From Typhlomys cinereus (Eukaryota > Chordata > Mammalia > Rodentia > Platacanthomyidae): 64,000 nt of DNA. Shown piece by piece: positions 12,545 through 22,409 of this stretch (positions within the stretch are counted from its first letter, which is position 1; every line of letters starts with the position of its first letter). The translations under genes and the position numbers were made by a program. Location of the stretch: positions 5,123,021 to 5,187,020 of the forward strand of contig JALPQD010000027.1 of NCBI GenBank assembly GCA_023101885.1, in the 5' to 3' direction. The notes under the pieces were generated by a model. It searched no databases and had not been told where the DNA came from. It worked only from the letters and a program-made list of their open reading frames with translations.

Positions 12545-12833
12545 GTTCAACCCTTTTTTGAATGATATGGAAAGGTAGTGACCACCACTAACAGTACAAG
12601 GGGGTAGAAAGCATACGTTTTGTCCTGGAATTAAGGGTTGTGCTTGTGAATTTGGACATTGATACAACTAAATGTCTCCTTGTTCAAGGTTGCTTGTGGA
12701 TGGGGCCTCTGAAGCGCTCTGATGACAGAGTATGATACGCCCTTTTTTAATTTTCTCAGACCTTTATTCCATTCAGCATTACATATGGCTGGCTTCAGGA
12801 GTCTTGAGTCTATATTAAAAAAAAAAAAAAAAA
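12545..12833 (+). mobile_element. Candidate retroposon of unknown source ending in A17
   Basis: A run of about 17 A ends at 12833, preceded by attaaa-type sequence. The body has no recognised coding content and matches no SINE I know. Similar words flank it: aaggt...tttcactgt occurs at about 12530-12544 and again at 12831-12851, differing by a short insertion, as an aged target duplication might. The source RNA is unknown. A slipped A tract in unique DNA is an alternative. Confidence 0.3.
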
Positions 12834-12839
12834 GGTAGC

Positions 12840-13330
12840 CCATTTCACTGTAAGCCTAGTTCTACCCCAGCGGGTTATGGACTTTTGGTATAAGACAATT
12901 TGGTGCCAGGACAGAGGAACCTGGAGCTAATGATGCATGGTGACTCAGTCCAGAGCCATAAAAAATCTAGCAGTGCCCAATCACAATCCAGTAACTATGG
13001 ATAGAAATAGAGGCCAATTCAAAACTCCAAAGAGAGGCATATCTGAGGGTTTAATATTAATGATAATTCTCCTATTTAGCTTTGAATAATATAACAATAA
13101 CCTATTTGGACTTCTCCAGATTGTGAATTGCCCTCTAATGCAGAAATAGCACATCAGGAGTGAACCCTGCTAAGTGTAGTCCAGCTGACTTTGCCACCAT
13201 CATAAACACAAAGAAAATAAGTAACCTTTTTAAAGTTTCTGAATTGGCCACAAGACTACATTAAGAAAACTGGAATAATACTAACATTTTCAATGCCCAG
13301 ATAATATCATGTGCCAACAAGCATGAAACA
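12840..13330. other. Nothing assigned
   Basis: AT-rich spacer. No element or gene was recognised. Confidence 0.35.
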
Positions 13331-13830
13331 CATTTAGGAAATTATGACCACATCTAATATTACAGAAAGATATCAACAACTGGCCAGATAATAATCAAAC
13401 TGGGAGAATTCACGCAGAGCTTCAAGCAATTTTTTTTCAGGAATAGCAAGTGAGCTTGATAAAAACAGAGGAAATATTTCAATGTTGTAACAGAAATAGA
13501 TACAGAATAAAGAGATGGATGGATGCAATTTCAAAAATCACCCAAGAGAAATCCATGAGATGAAAATTGTATTCAGTGAGGGAAAAAGATTGAAAGCACC
13601 AATGCTACATAGATAAAATAGAAGAAAGAATTAATGAACTCAAACACAAGTTGTGGGAAGATATACTGGGTAAAGGAAAAAACGAACTTTGGAGCAATAT
13701 TGAAAGAACAAATATTGAGGTGGTTGTTGTTCAAAAAGAGACTGAGACAGCTGAAGGGACAAAAATATTATTCAAAGTAACAACAGCAGAAGCACTAAAT
13801 ATCAGTGTGCTGGCTTAAGAAGGTGACCAG
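13330..13830 (+). mobile_element. Possible L1 5'/ORF1-like remnant
   Basis: Phrases such as aatagaagaaagaattaatg, aactcaaacaca and ggagcaatattgaaag resemble the lysine/glutamate-rich coiled-coil part of L1 ORF1. No continuous frame survives. Weak call. Confidence 0.3.
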
Positions 13831-13894
13831 TGAGATTTGAATCTATCAAGTAATATCTATGACATTTCCTATATGAGTTCTCAAAGTTGACAAG

Positions 13895-14166
13895 AGTGAG
13901 ACTCGAGAGATGGCTCAAAAATTAAGCCTCTGCCTTGCAAACAGAAGGACCTAAGTTCAGATTCCAGATCCCACATAAAAACATAGGGCAGAAATGGTAC
14001 TTGCTTGCATTTCTGATCCTATAAGAATGAGTCTGGGAACCTCAGAGCAAAGCACTAATGATGAAGAGCAATCCAGGATGTTTCCTGATGTCACCTTTGG
14101 ACCTCCACAAGCACACACAGTACCATCTCACACACATACACACACACACGCACACAAACACACACT
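13895..14166 (+). mobile_element. tRNA-derived SINE (B2-superfamily, DIP-like) with (CA)n tail
   Basis: The head (gagagatggctcaaaaatta) corresponds to a Pol III A box. The B-box region reads 'aagttcagattccagatccc'. These are followed by the family-specific body (gcagaaatggtacttgc, cagagcaaagcac, ccaggatgtttcc, cctttggacctcc) and a CA-rich tail from about 14133. It is diverged from the copies at 17.7 and 23.5 kb. Confidence 0.8.
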
Positions 14167-14169
14167 TAA

Positions 14170-14840
14170 TGTTCTTCATTTTTGTTCTACCTAAATAAAA
14201 TAATGACTAATTTTTATCTGAAACCTATGGTACCACTGGTTAAGTGTATCAAATCAAAATATGAAGTGACAAATTTTTTAAAATTTATCCTTGAAATTTT
14301 TGTAGGTTTATACCAAAATTTTTGAGAAATACAGAAAGCAAGTAAAAATATTATAAACCTGTAATTTAGTATGTTAGCCACTAATAGATCATTCTCATGA
14401 AACCATCTGACAGTTCACACTGCACAGTTAACATTGATATACAAGTTTAATTTGCTTCTCTTTGAAATTGTGAGAAATTTTTATATCTTATTGCTTTTGG
14501 TCCTTTGTAGAGGCAAATTTTTAAACAAGAAAACTAAATTAAATGGAGAACTACTGAGTCCCCACAAGCTTTGCAAGAAATATTTAAATTGCCAGCCTAT
14601 GGTATTCAGTAATATCAGCAAATATTCAGTAATGTCAAATTGGGACTAGTCCCTTTGTTACCTAAACATGTAAAAGTTGTCATTATGCACCTAGCCAGTA
14701 AAAGCAATCTCCAGTATTTTGCATAGGTACAATGCTATATGATGCACGTGTTCTAAGAAACCTTGCCTTATTCCAATTAATGAATGACCAAAGACATCTT
14801 CCAAATCCTGCCACAATGCTGCCACAATGAGTAGCATAAT
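14170..14840. other. AT-rich DNA, nothing assigned
   Basis: Short chance frames only. Confidence 0.4.
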
Positions 14841-14841
14841 T

Positions 14842-15137
14842 TATACTAGTGAAATGAAGATAAAAATCAAAATTGAATGACATGTTTTCAAATCTTAGTA
14901 AGCTAAATCTTAAATTTATATATAAATGAAAAGAACCTGAAATCTTTTAGAAGAAAGAAATGTTGGTCCTGCTCTACATGATTTTTCATTATACTGGTGA
15001 AATGAAGATAAAAATCAAAACTGAATCAGATGTTTTCAAATCTTAGTAAGCTAAATCTTAAATTTATATATAAATGAAAAGAACCTGAAATCTTTTAAAA
15101 GAAAGAAATGTTGGTCCTGCTCTACATGATTTTTCAT
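14842..15137 (+). repeat. 148-bp tandem duplication (two units)
   Basis: Unit 1 is 14842-14989 and unit 2 is 14990-15137. By eye they differ at about five positions, roughly 97% identical. The sequence is not a repeat family I recognise. The duplication lies 31 bp from one arm of the inverted repeat described separately. Confidence 0.93.
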
Positions 15138-15168
15138 ATTATAATAACCAACATTGTGGAACCTGATA

Positions 15169-15249
15169 GCAAAGTAACATGTATACCAGAAACCCTTACT
15201 TTCTAAACAATTCCATAAATATTTGATAACCTGTTCGCCCATATGAAAA
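15169..15249 (+). repeat. Left arm of 81-bp inverted repeat
   Basis: This arm is the reverse complement of 16487-16567 with a single mismatch (accag versus atcag). It includes the rare CpG-containing phrase ctgttcgcccatatgaaaa. About 1.2 kb separates the arms. Confidence 0.95.
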
Positions 15250-15264
15250 AGTAAAAAAAAAAAA

Positions 15265-16130
15265 GCCAGACATTATCATGTATCATACACACATTTACTC
15301 AACATCAAATGTAGACCTAAATGTGAAACCTAGAGCTTTCTAACTCCTGGAGGAACATAAGAGAAAATGATTGCAACCTTTTGGGAATCAAACTTTTCTT
15401 AGGTAGAGTACAATAACATTGAACTATAAATTTTAAAACATACATATATTGGCCTTCATCAAAAATTTAAAACTCTACTTCTAAAGACACAATTGAGAAA
15501 ATGAAATGTGAAACTGCAGATTGAAAAAAATTCCAATATAATTCAGAGAGATATGAAATGCTTTCAAGAATGAAGTAATAAGCAATACCAAAAATTTCAA
15601 ATCAGCCAAAAAGCTTAATAGCTACATGAAAAGGCAGAGTGGACATGATCTAAACAATTGATTTAAGTTACAATTAAGCTTTCCAATTGGGCACTCGAAT
15701 CATATTGAAATGCCAAAACATAACCAGAAAAATATGCAAAATTAAAACTAAGTCCAAACAAAAACACAAATAATGTAGAGCAGTTTCTGGAAAAGTCAAG
15801 AGCTAAGTCTTTTTAGAAGATTGTAGAAGTTTCTTAAATTCTTAAGATATAGCAACAAGATAACTCTGAAATCTTCCTTCCAGGTTTTTCTAAAGGAAAA
15901 ATAGTACAATGAATGATTGCAAAACAATCAGCCCACACAAGTTCATAGCACATTTGTTTTGAATAGAAAAGACTATATAACCCAAATATTCACCATCATA
16001 TGAATGAGTACATAAAGTGGCACAATGAAATTTTTAAAAAGATATCGATTAGCATTGGGGGCAATGAAACTGAGCAAAATTAAAGTGAACAAAAAGTAGA
16101 ATACATTGTAAGCTCATTTATTCAAAATTC
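15265..16130 (+). mobile_element. Old L1 ORF2 C-terminal-region fragment
   Basis: 'gtagacctaaatgtgaaacc', 'aactcctggaggaacataag', 'ttaaaactctacttctaaag', 'tatataacccaaatattcac' and 'atcatatgaatgagtacata' follow the order of L1 ORF2 3' sequence. The frames are heavily broken. The ends are approximate. Confidence 0.6.
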
Positions 16131-16204
16131 TAGTGAAGAAATCCTAGTCTATTCAAATCATTTAACAAAATTCATGAACAAAGTTAAAAACAACAAAAAT
16201 CTAC

Positions 16205-16480
16205 TTTTCACAGTTTTGAAGGATAAGAAATTCAAGATTAGGTGCTAGTGTATTTGGTTTTAAGTAAACCTTGCTTTCTGGTTTCATGTAGAATATTCTT
16301 ACTCTGTTTTCACAGAGTTAAAGGTCAGCAAGCACCCTAGATACAAATACCATTTGTATCTAGTAAGTCCCTTCCTTGATGGCAAAATCACATCTTAATG
16401 AAACCTCATACCCTATCATGATGGGCCTTGAAATTCCAACATAAATTTTGGTGAAACACAAAGATTAAGGCAATTAATCT
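16205..16480 (-). mobile_element. Possible ancient MLT1-type LTR fragment
   Basis: Plus-strand phrases (ctttcacagttttgaaggat-like, caagattaggtgctagtg, tttctggtttcatgtag, gaaattccaacataaatttt) fit the reverse complement of an old mammalian MaLR LTR. It contains a perfect hairpin at 16337-16363. Assignment is tentative. Confidence 0.35.
16337..16363. repeat. Perfect 12-bp hairpin with 3-nt loop
   Basis: Stem ctagatacaaat at 16337-16348, loop acc, and the complementary stem at 16352-16363. It lies between the arms of the 81-bp inverted repeat. Confidence 0.9.
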
Positions 16481-16486
16481 ATAGTG

Positions 16487-16567
16487 TTTTCATATGGGCG
16501 AACAGGTTATCAAATATTTATGGAATTGTTTAGAAAGTAAGGGTTTCTGATATACATGTTACTTTGC
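16487..16567 (-). repeat. Right arm of 81-bp inverted repeat
   Basis: Reverse complement of 15169-15249 with 80 of 81 bases matching. Similarity stops abruptly on both sides, so this looks like an inserted inverted copy rather than part of a longer repeat. Confidence 0.95.
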
Positions 16568-16569
16568 AC

Positions 16570-17280
16570 GTTACATATGGGAATACAGGAAAAATTGATT
16601 ACAGATGGTTCAAAGAAGCAGTTATAAGAGGTGGGAATGCTTCTTAATTCAAGTATGAAGATCATTTCCCTAGTGGTCATGCATATCAGAAACTGATTTG
16701 CTTGAGACTGTAGTTTCTACTAATTCCTATGTCAGCCTGCCGGTGTAACAAATGATTCTAGGAAGAAAATTAGTTTTAAAAAGAAGCATTGATAATAAAA
16801 AAATAAAATTATATAGATAAATGTAAAAAAATTAAAAATTAAAAAAAAGAAACATTGATTTTTTTTTCCTGTGGGTTGCAGTGGCTTCAGGACATAGTCA
16901 GCTGGCTCGCCTGCTTTGTCCAGAGGAGAAACAGAATATCATGGTGGCAGGGTCATGAAGCAGAGACTCCTTGCCTCATGAAGAGAAAACAGAGGAGAGA
17001 AAGTGAAGACACAGGCAAGATGTCCCAGTGACTTGCAGCTTAACCCCACCCTCCCCAGTTTCACTACCTACCAGTATTCTTTTGAAATTTTGAACCCTTG
17101 AATGTATTAAAATCACCTCATGATTTAATAATCATCTCTGGAAATGCTGTGTAACCATAAGTGTGTCTAACTAATCTGGGTGTCTCTCAATTAAGCTAAC
17201 GATCAAGATAATTGTGAAAAGTTGCATTTGAGAACAAATGCTCCTAATACTTGCTAATTGTTGAAAAATTCTCTGTAAAG
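16570..17280. other. Mostly unassigned; possible repeat fragment at 16870-17060
   Basis: An A/T-rich run (16797-16868) precedes a GC-richer stretch with 'atatcatggtggcagggtcatgaagcagag', reminiscent of a diverged family A LTR. No gene was recognised. Confidence 0.35.
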
Positions 17281-17640
17281 ATTTTTTTTGCAATACTCAG
17301 AGCACAACTTTCAACATGATCATAAGTATGACCAACTTATTCACATTTAAACTATTCTATAACTTTTGCGGGAGAAACATTAAATTCCCAGCAATAGAGG
17401 CATGATGTGAACTCCTCTGTATCATTGGATATCAAGTTTATCGTTTTATAAGGTAATTGTTGAATAATTGTATCACTATGCCATGCTTTATTCACTATTT
17501 ATAAGTCAAGGATATTTGGGTCATTCCAACATTTTGATAATTATAATTAATACTGATATGAACATCATGTTATGATTACACATTTTCATTTCTTTCTTTT
17601 GGATCTACAGTAGTTGGAAACAGAAATATTATGGAAATAT
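17280..17640 (-). mobile_element. Old L1 fragment, minus strand
   Basis: The order of phrases such as ttgttgaataattgtatcac, caaggatatttgggtcattc and ttaatactgatatgaacatc fits a very diverged, reverse-oriented L1 ORF2 3' region. The SINE at 17722 separates it from more of the same at 18040. Confidence 0.45.
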
Positions 17641-17710
17641 ACTGTACTATACCATACTATATGGAAATATTATACTATACTATATTATATTACATTATAT
17701 TGTAGCTGAT

Positions 17711-17758
17711 GAATTATAGATATTAAATTTTTTATTATTATTTATTCATCTGTGCGCA

Positions 17759-17804
<46 letters not shown>

Positions 17805-18013
17805 ACCACGGACAAAATTGCGAACCACCATGGACGCCTCCACCTCCTTCTGCCCTGGGATTCACAGGCTCCGCCCTACCAGGACCAGAAGCGCAGACCG
17901 CCCCCTTTTCCGCCTGGCGTCGATACGTGGGATCTGGGATCCGAACTCAGGATCTTCCGGCTGCAAGGCGGAGGCTTAACCCCTGAGCCACCTCTCCAGC
18001 CCGAATTATAGAT
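17711..18013 (-). mobile_element. Young CpG-bearing SINE with target duplication
   Basis: The SINE proper spans 17722-18002 on the minus strand. Its Pol III head (reverse complement of cctctccagcc) is at the right end and the (CA)n tail, seen as (GT)n, is at 17760-17801. An 11-bp perfect target duplication, gaattatagat, lies at 17711-17721 and 18003-18013. It keeps many CpGs in a CpG-poor window, which argues for recent insertion. The cysteine/valine open frames here are translations of the GT repeat. Confidence 0.9.
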
Positions 18014-18039
18014 TTTATGATATACAAAATAATGATTAT

Positions 18040-18660
18040 GGAGATAATTTGCACATCTATCACCTTAATACTTATTTTGAAGTGAAGATATTTGAAATGT
18101 AATCTTTTAGTACTTTTTTATAGTAGTCATGTTGTACAATAGATTACACAACTTGCTCATTTTTCAAAGAATCTTTGAGCATTTGACCCAATATCTTGCC
18201 TTTTCTCCTTGCTTCTTCCACTAGTTTAATTTTTCTCAAAATGTTCGGGTGGGATCATACAGTGTGTGTCTTTCTGTGCCTCCCAAGTTCCATTTGGTAT
18301 TTCCTACACATCCATCCAGGCTCCAGCAAATTATGACATTTTATTCTTTGTTGCAGGCTAAACTGTGGTGTATTGCATAAAAATATTTTCATGTACCTTC
18401 GCTATCTCTTCATCTGTTAGTAGACACTTAAGTTGATGATATGTTGAGGACCTCAAGCATGTGTATGAGCACTGATATTTCTCCATATCTATGACTAGTT
18501 ACTACGTGTCATTGAATATTAACTACCTGAAGGAGTACAGGCAGGTGACTATGGTGGTTTCTTATCTTTCTAATGACATTGACATTGAACATCTGTGAAA
18601 GTGCTTAGGTATTCTTTGAAGAAATGCCTTTTCACATTTTTACCAAACAAAATGGGTATT
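18040..18660 (-). mobile_element. Old L1 fragment, minus strand
   Basis: On the plus strand 'gatcatacagtgtgtgtctt', 'cacatccatccaggctccag' and 'ctgttagtagacacttaagt' follow the reverse complement of an old L1 ORF2 3' end. Probably one element with 17280-17640, interrupted by the SINE. Confidence 0.55.
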
Positions 18661-19060
18661 TGAATAAATAGAAAATATATGAAACAAATAAAGGGCATGT
18701 AAAACTTAAATAGAAAACAAATGAGTGGGAATTGAGGGAATAAATGGAGTATATTTAAAAATGATTGTGGGAAAAAAGCAGGATTAAAGGAGCTTCAAGC
18801 TATAGTGAACCTATTTGCTCAGGGGAAAAAGATCTAAAGAGAAGATATAGATTGTGGATATCAGAGGTGGATCATCTGTGAGGAAATTCCGTAGAAAACA
18901 GGAGGCAGTTGAGGAGTTAACTTTGAAAAAGAGAAGGAATGGTCCACCTTTGAGGAGAAAATGTGGTCATAAATTAGAAAAGGGAAAAAATTCTGAAATA
19001 CTTCAGTTGGTGGCTCTACCATTTAGCTTCACAACTGAAGGCTGAACTCAGGGAACCTCT
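18660..19060. other. Purine-rich unassigned DNA
   Basis: A/G-rich sequence with a 63-residue lysine/arginine-rich chance frame. No feature was recognised. Confidence 0.35.
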
Positions 19061-19068
19061 GTGAAGAA

Positions 19069-19440
19069 TTAGTAGTTATAACAAGTCTTGAGCAAGCCTA
19101 TCAGAAATTGTCTAATTGATGAGCTAAGACCTACTTTATAGTAGGGTGAGGCCATTCCTGGGCAGGTGGATAAGATGAACTGAGCTGGTTTGTTAAGTTG
19201 GCACACTTGGGTATGTTGACAAAGAGGTTTTCTGGAAATAGACAAAGCATGTTCTTTAAGTTTTTTCTGTTGAAATGTTGTAGCCATTTTCCTTGGCTTT
19301 TGGTGTTGGTAAGAGCTCTCCTGGCAAGCTGTACTATGAACTGTAGCCAGAATTGTCAGCAAAAATAAAACCTTTCATTCCCCTAAGTTGTTTTGTTGTG
19401 TATTTATCATCAGCATGAAGGCAAATTACAATAGTGTCCA
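19069..19440 (+). mobile_element. LTR-like repeat, family B
   Basis: Shares 'cattcctgggcaggtggataag', 'ttggtgttggtaagagctctcctg', 'aactgtagccagaattgtca', 'aataaaacctttc' and a 'ttgttgtgtatttatcatcagc' end with the copies at 27389 and 44858. Its 5' terminus is unclear. The 97-residue minus-strand frame across it is not a gene. Confidence 0.5.
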
Positions 19441-19930
19441 TAGCATTCTTAAGAAAGAGCAGCCATGCTATACTAAGTCCAAGATGACAGGTAGACAGTT
19501 CACTGGACACCAAGAAGAGTGTTGGAAAAGGGGTGTAGGAGCAAGATAGTCAGTCCAGCCCAGAAACTGAGAAGAGTTTTGAACAAACTTGACAATTTAA
19601 TAGTGGAGAGGAAGTATGTTTCCATTTTCCTGCTGAATCCTATGAATTTCACCTTTTCTCTCTTGTACTTCACTTAATAAAAATGCATCAAAAGGGAATA
19701 AAAACTTCAGCAAACTCCAACACATGAACATTAACTATAGATGAATCATCGTTCTCACTTGGTTTTTTGAAGTTGTTCTTTTGTGTGTGGTCCCTCATTT
19801 TATTTCCAGGTGTGAATTACAAATTCCAACCTTTATGATGCACAATGAAGTATAGACTTTTCTAAAATTGAGTGTAGTTTTTTGAAAATGACATTAAAGT
19901 TTAAACTTTGGAGATGGTTTTCATTTTTAT
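19440..19930. other. Nothing assigned
   Basis: No feature was recognised in this stretch. Confidence 0.35.
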
Positions 19931-19934
19931 TTTT

Positions 19935-20015
19935 AAAATAGTGTCTTGCTATATAGGCCAGATTAGTCTAGAAGTTACTGTGGAGATCAACCTGGACTCA
20001 GAGTTACTATCTTGT
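19935..20015 (-). mobile_element. B1-like SINE fragment
   Basis: 'gtcttgctatataggccaga' and 'gatcaacctggactcagag' correspond to the reverse complement of a degraded B1/7SL-derived monomer. Confidence 0.5.
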
Positions 20016-20079
20016 TGCCTTTGTCTAGGCATTCCCCAGGCAGATGGATAAAATGGACAGAGCCAGTTCAATATGTTAG

Positions 20080-20305
20080 CACAATTTGCCTCTCAAGAAG
20101 AAGGACCTCAGTTTGGATTCCAAAAAAAAAAAAATATGCCAGGTAGAAATGGCTGCACCCTGGACTTTAGCTCTGGAAGGCAGAGCCTGGGAAATTCAGA
20201 GCAAAACAAAAAGGAGGTAGAAGCAATCTGGGGTGATTCCCAATGTCACTTTTTTCTCCACAGGGACATAGTTCCCTCTGATATGGATACACACACAGAC
20301 ACAAG
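20080..20305 (+). mobile_element. DIP-like SINE, 5' part degraded, short CA tail
   Basis: 'aagaaggacctcagtttggattcc' aligns to the B-box region. 'ggtagaaatggctgcac', 'gagcaaaacaaaaaggaggtag' and 'caatctggggtgattccc' match the family body. An A13 run sits where the consensus has 'agatcccacgtaaaaa'. The A-box part is poorly preserved. Confidence 0.7.
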
Positions 20306-20560
20306 GATATATGTTTTGTATATATTTATACAATTCTGCACATTTTCTACCTATCATGCCTATTAAGTACATATAATAGTATGTAATTTTATCACATGTA
20401 GGTAATAATTATATTAATATGCACATTTATTAAATATTTATTTTCAGAATTACACATATATTATTTGCCACATGAACATCTATGCATTTCACCAGAAGAT
20501 ACTGATTTAGAAATATTTGGAAAAAGTTAAAATTAATTATTCTTTTTAAAAATACTTTAG

Positions 20561-20587
20561 TGTGTGTGTGCATGCATGTGTGTGTGA

Positions 20588-20628
<41 letters not shown>

Positions 20629-20860
20629 AGAGGGCACTGTGTGTCCCTGTGAAGCCCACGGGTGACTTTGGGAATCATTTTGGATTGCTTCTACTTCCTT
20701 CTTACTTCATTCTGGGATTTTCCAGGCTCTGCCTACCAGGGCTGGAGGTACAGGCAATTACCGTTTTTACCTGGTGGATTTACGTGGGACCTGGGATCTG
20801 AACTCAGGAACTTCTGCTCATGAGACAAGAGTCTTAACTCCTGAGTCATATCTCGAGCCC
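20561..20860 (-). mobile_element. DIP-like SINE with long (CA)n tail
   Basis: Reverse orientation, with a (GT)n run at 20561-20627 on the plus strand and the head near 20855. 'ggcactgtgtgtccctgtg', 'gggatctgaactcagg' and 'cttaactcctgagtcat' match the family. Similar AT-rich words flank it (aaaattaattatt and ataaattaatcatt), a likely aged target duplication. Confidence 0.8.
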
Positions 20861-20869
20861 ATAAATTAA

Positions 20870-21620
20870 TCATTATTTTTATGTGAAGAAACAGTTTTAC
20901 ACACTGCATTTTTACGATAAATCAGTTAAATATAAAATTGTGCCCTTTGGCTTGCTCTTTTATCTATTTTATAGTAAGCATCAAATCACATTAGACATTT
21001 TTAAGATGCTTTCTGTGCTCACTGCAACATAAGAAGCTCACATTAACTTCTTATTTGTCAGTGAGTCGGGAATACTTTTATTTTTCATAGTTTTCCTGTT
21101 CTTCACTGAAATAATTTTATGGATATAAAAGGGAAGTGCATATTGGGGATGTTCTGTATTCTGTAGAGGTCTAATCTGGAGATTTGTCCAAATGAAGCAT
21201 TTAGTAAGCTAATGAATTTTCTAAACTTGCTATCTTTTTATATTGAAGGAGTGGGTATTACAATATGATTTACTTATTTGACACATAAAGATTTATCTAA
21301 GAACAAAAAGAATAATATTACCCTGTAAATTATTTTGAGGAACTATGAAGAACTCCAGGCAAATATCTTAGTATCTTTAATATGAAAATATCATATTAAA
21401 ACTCTCACAATTATGACTTAAGTTGATCAGTGAATAAAAGTACTGCAAACTTTTAAATGCATATTTGATTCAGAAGTATCACAGGAGGAAATAAATGCAT
21501 GGGATTTATTATTTTTGCTAACCTAAAGGATACTGCTCCATTCTTCTTCAGTATCAACTATTTAGAAATAAATTTGTTATTTCCACAGAAAAAAATTATT
21601 GTTTACATACTTATTATTTT
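20870..21620. other. AT-rich DNA, nothing assigned
   Basis: No gene or repeat family was recognised. Confidence 0.4.
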
Positions 21621-21629
21621 TGAGCTTGG

Positions 21630-21745
21630 ACTGGATTCATAATTGTTATGCACCTGAAGCCAGTCTTGGTTTCCTAATTCTCCTGTCTTCAAATTCTGAG
21701 TGTTACAATAACAGGAGTGCAGCACCAACCACACATAGCTTTAAA
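21630..21745 (-). mobile_element. B1-like SINE fragment
   Basis: 'ttcctaattctcctgtcttc', 'gagtgttacaataacaggag' and 'cagcaccaaccacacatagc' are the reverse complement of a diverged B1-type monomer. Confidence 0.5.
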
Positions 21746-21894
21746 AAATAAAATTTTAAATGCTCCTTGTGGACTGGGGAAGGGTCCGATGTGACTCAGT
21801 AGACTAGGCAAGAATTTTTCAGCCTATATTTTCCTGTAGTACATAGTTTGAACATTTGTAAAGACTTGAACTAAAAAATTGAGACAATGTTTTG

Positions 21895-21896
<2 letters not shown>

Positions 21897-21936
<40 letters not shown>
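21897..21936. repeat. (AT)n microsatellite
   Basis: About 20 uninterrupted AT units. Confidence 0.95.
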
Positions 21937-21938
<2 letters not shown>

Positions 21939-22162
21939 GCTAAGGAAATCTAGAAATATCTATGAGAATGGATAGTTGAAACACTCAATGTCCTTTTGTA
22001 TGTGCAAACATACATGCACATGCATCTACACACATGCACACCTGCAAAAAATAAAATAAAGCAGTAGGACTAATTGGGAAGCAGGAAGACATCAGCAGGA
22101 ACGGGAAAGGGATAAGTGGGAGAGGGATGAAAGATGTAGATAGAGGGCAAGATGGCAATCCA

Positions 22163-22348
22163 GACGCTGAAGAAATGGTTAAGTTTCTGCCTTGTAAATA
22201 GAAGGACCAGAGATTGATCCAGTTACCACATAAAAACCAGACGGCCTGTGTTTCCAACCCTAGAAGTTAGAGCCTGCGAAACTTCAGAGCAAAGTAAAGA
22301 GGAAGTAGCATAATCCAAGGTCATTCCTTTGGCTTCCACAGGCACAGT

Positions 22349-22406
<58 letters not shown>
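22163..22406 (+). mobile_element. DIP-like SINE with (CT)n tail
   Basis: 'gctgaagaaatggttaagtttctgcc' is the Pol III head. 'agattgatccagttaccaca' is the B-box region and 'gagcaaagtaaagaggaagtag' the body. It ends in a pure (CT)n run at 22351-22406 instead of the (CA)n seen in most relatives. Confidence 0.75.
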
Positions 22407-22407
<1 letters not shown>

Positions 22408-22409
22408 AA

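Noticed and set aside
13895..13990. Functional tRNA genes at the A/B-box motifs of SINE heads
   Set aside because: The Pol III promoter motifs belong to SINE heads. No cloverleaf with a complete acceptor stem could be drawn.
17752..18011. Cysteine/valine-rich open frames (also at 20562, 23458-23921 and 24884-25182)
   Set aside because: They are translations of (GT)n or (CA)n tails and the adjoining SINE body, not proteins. The same frames recur at every copy of the SINE.
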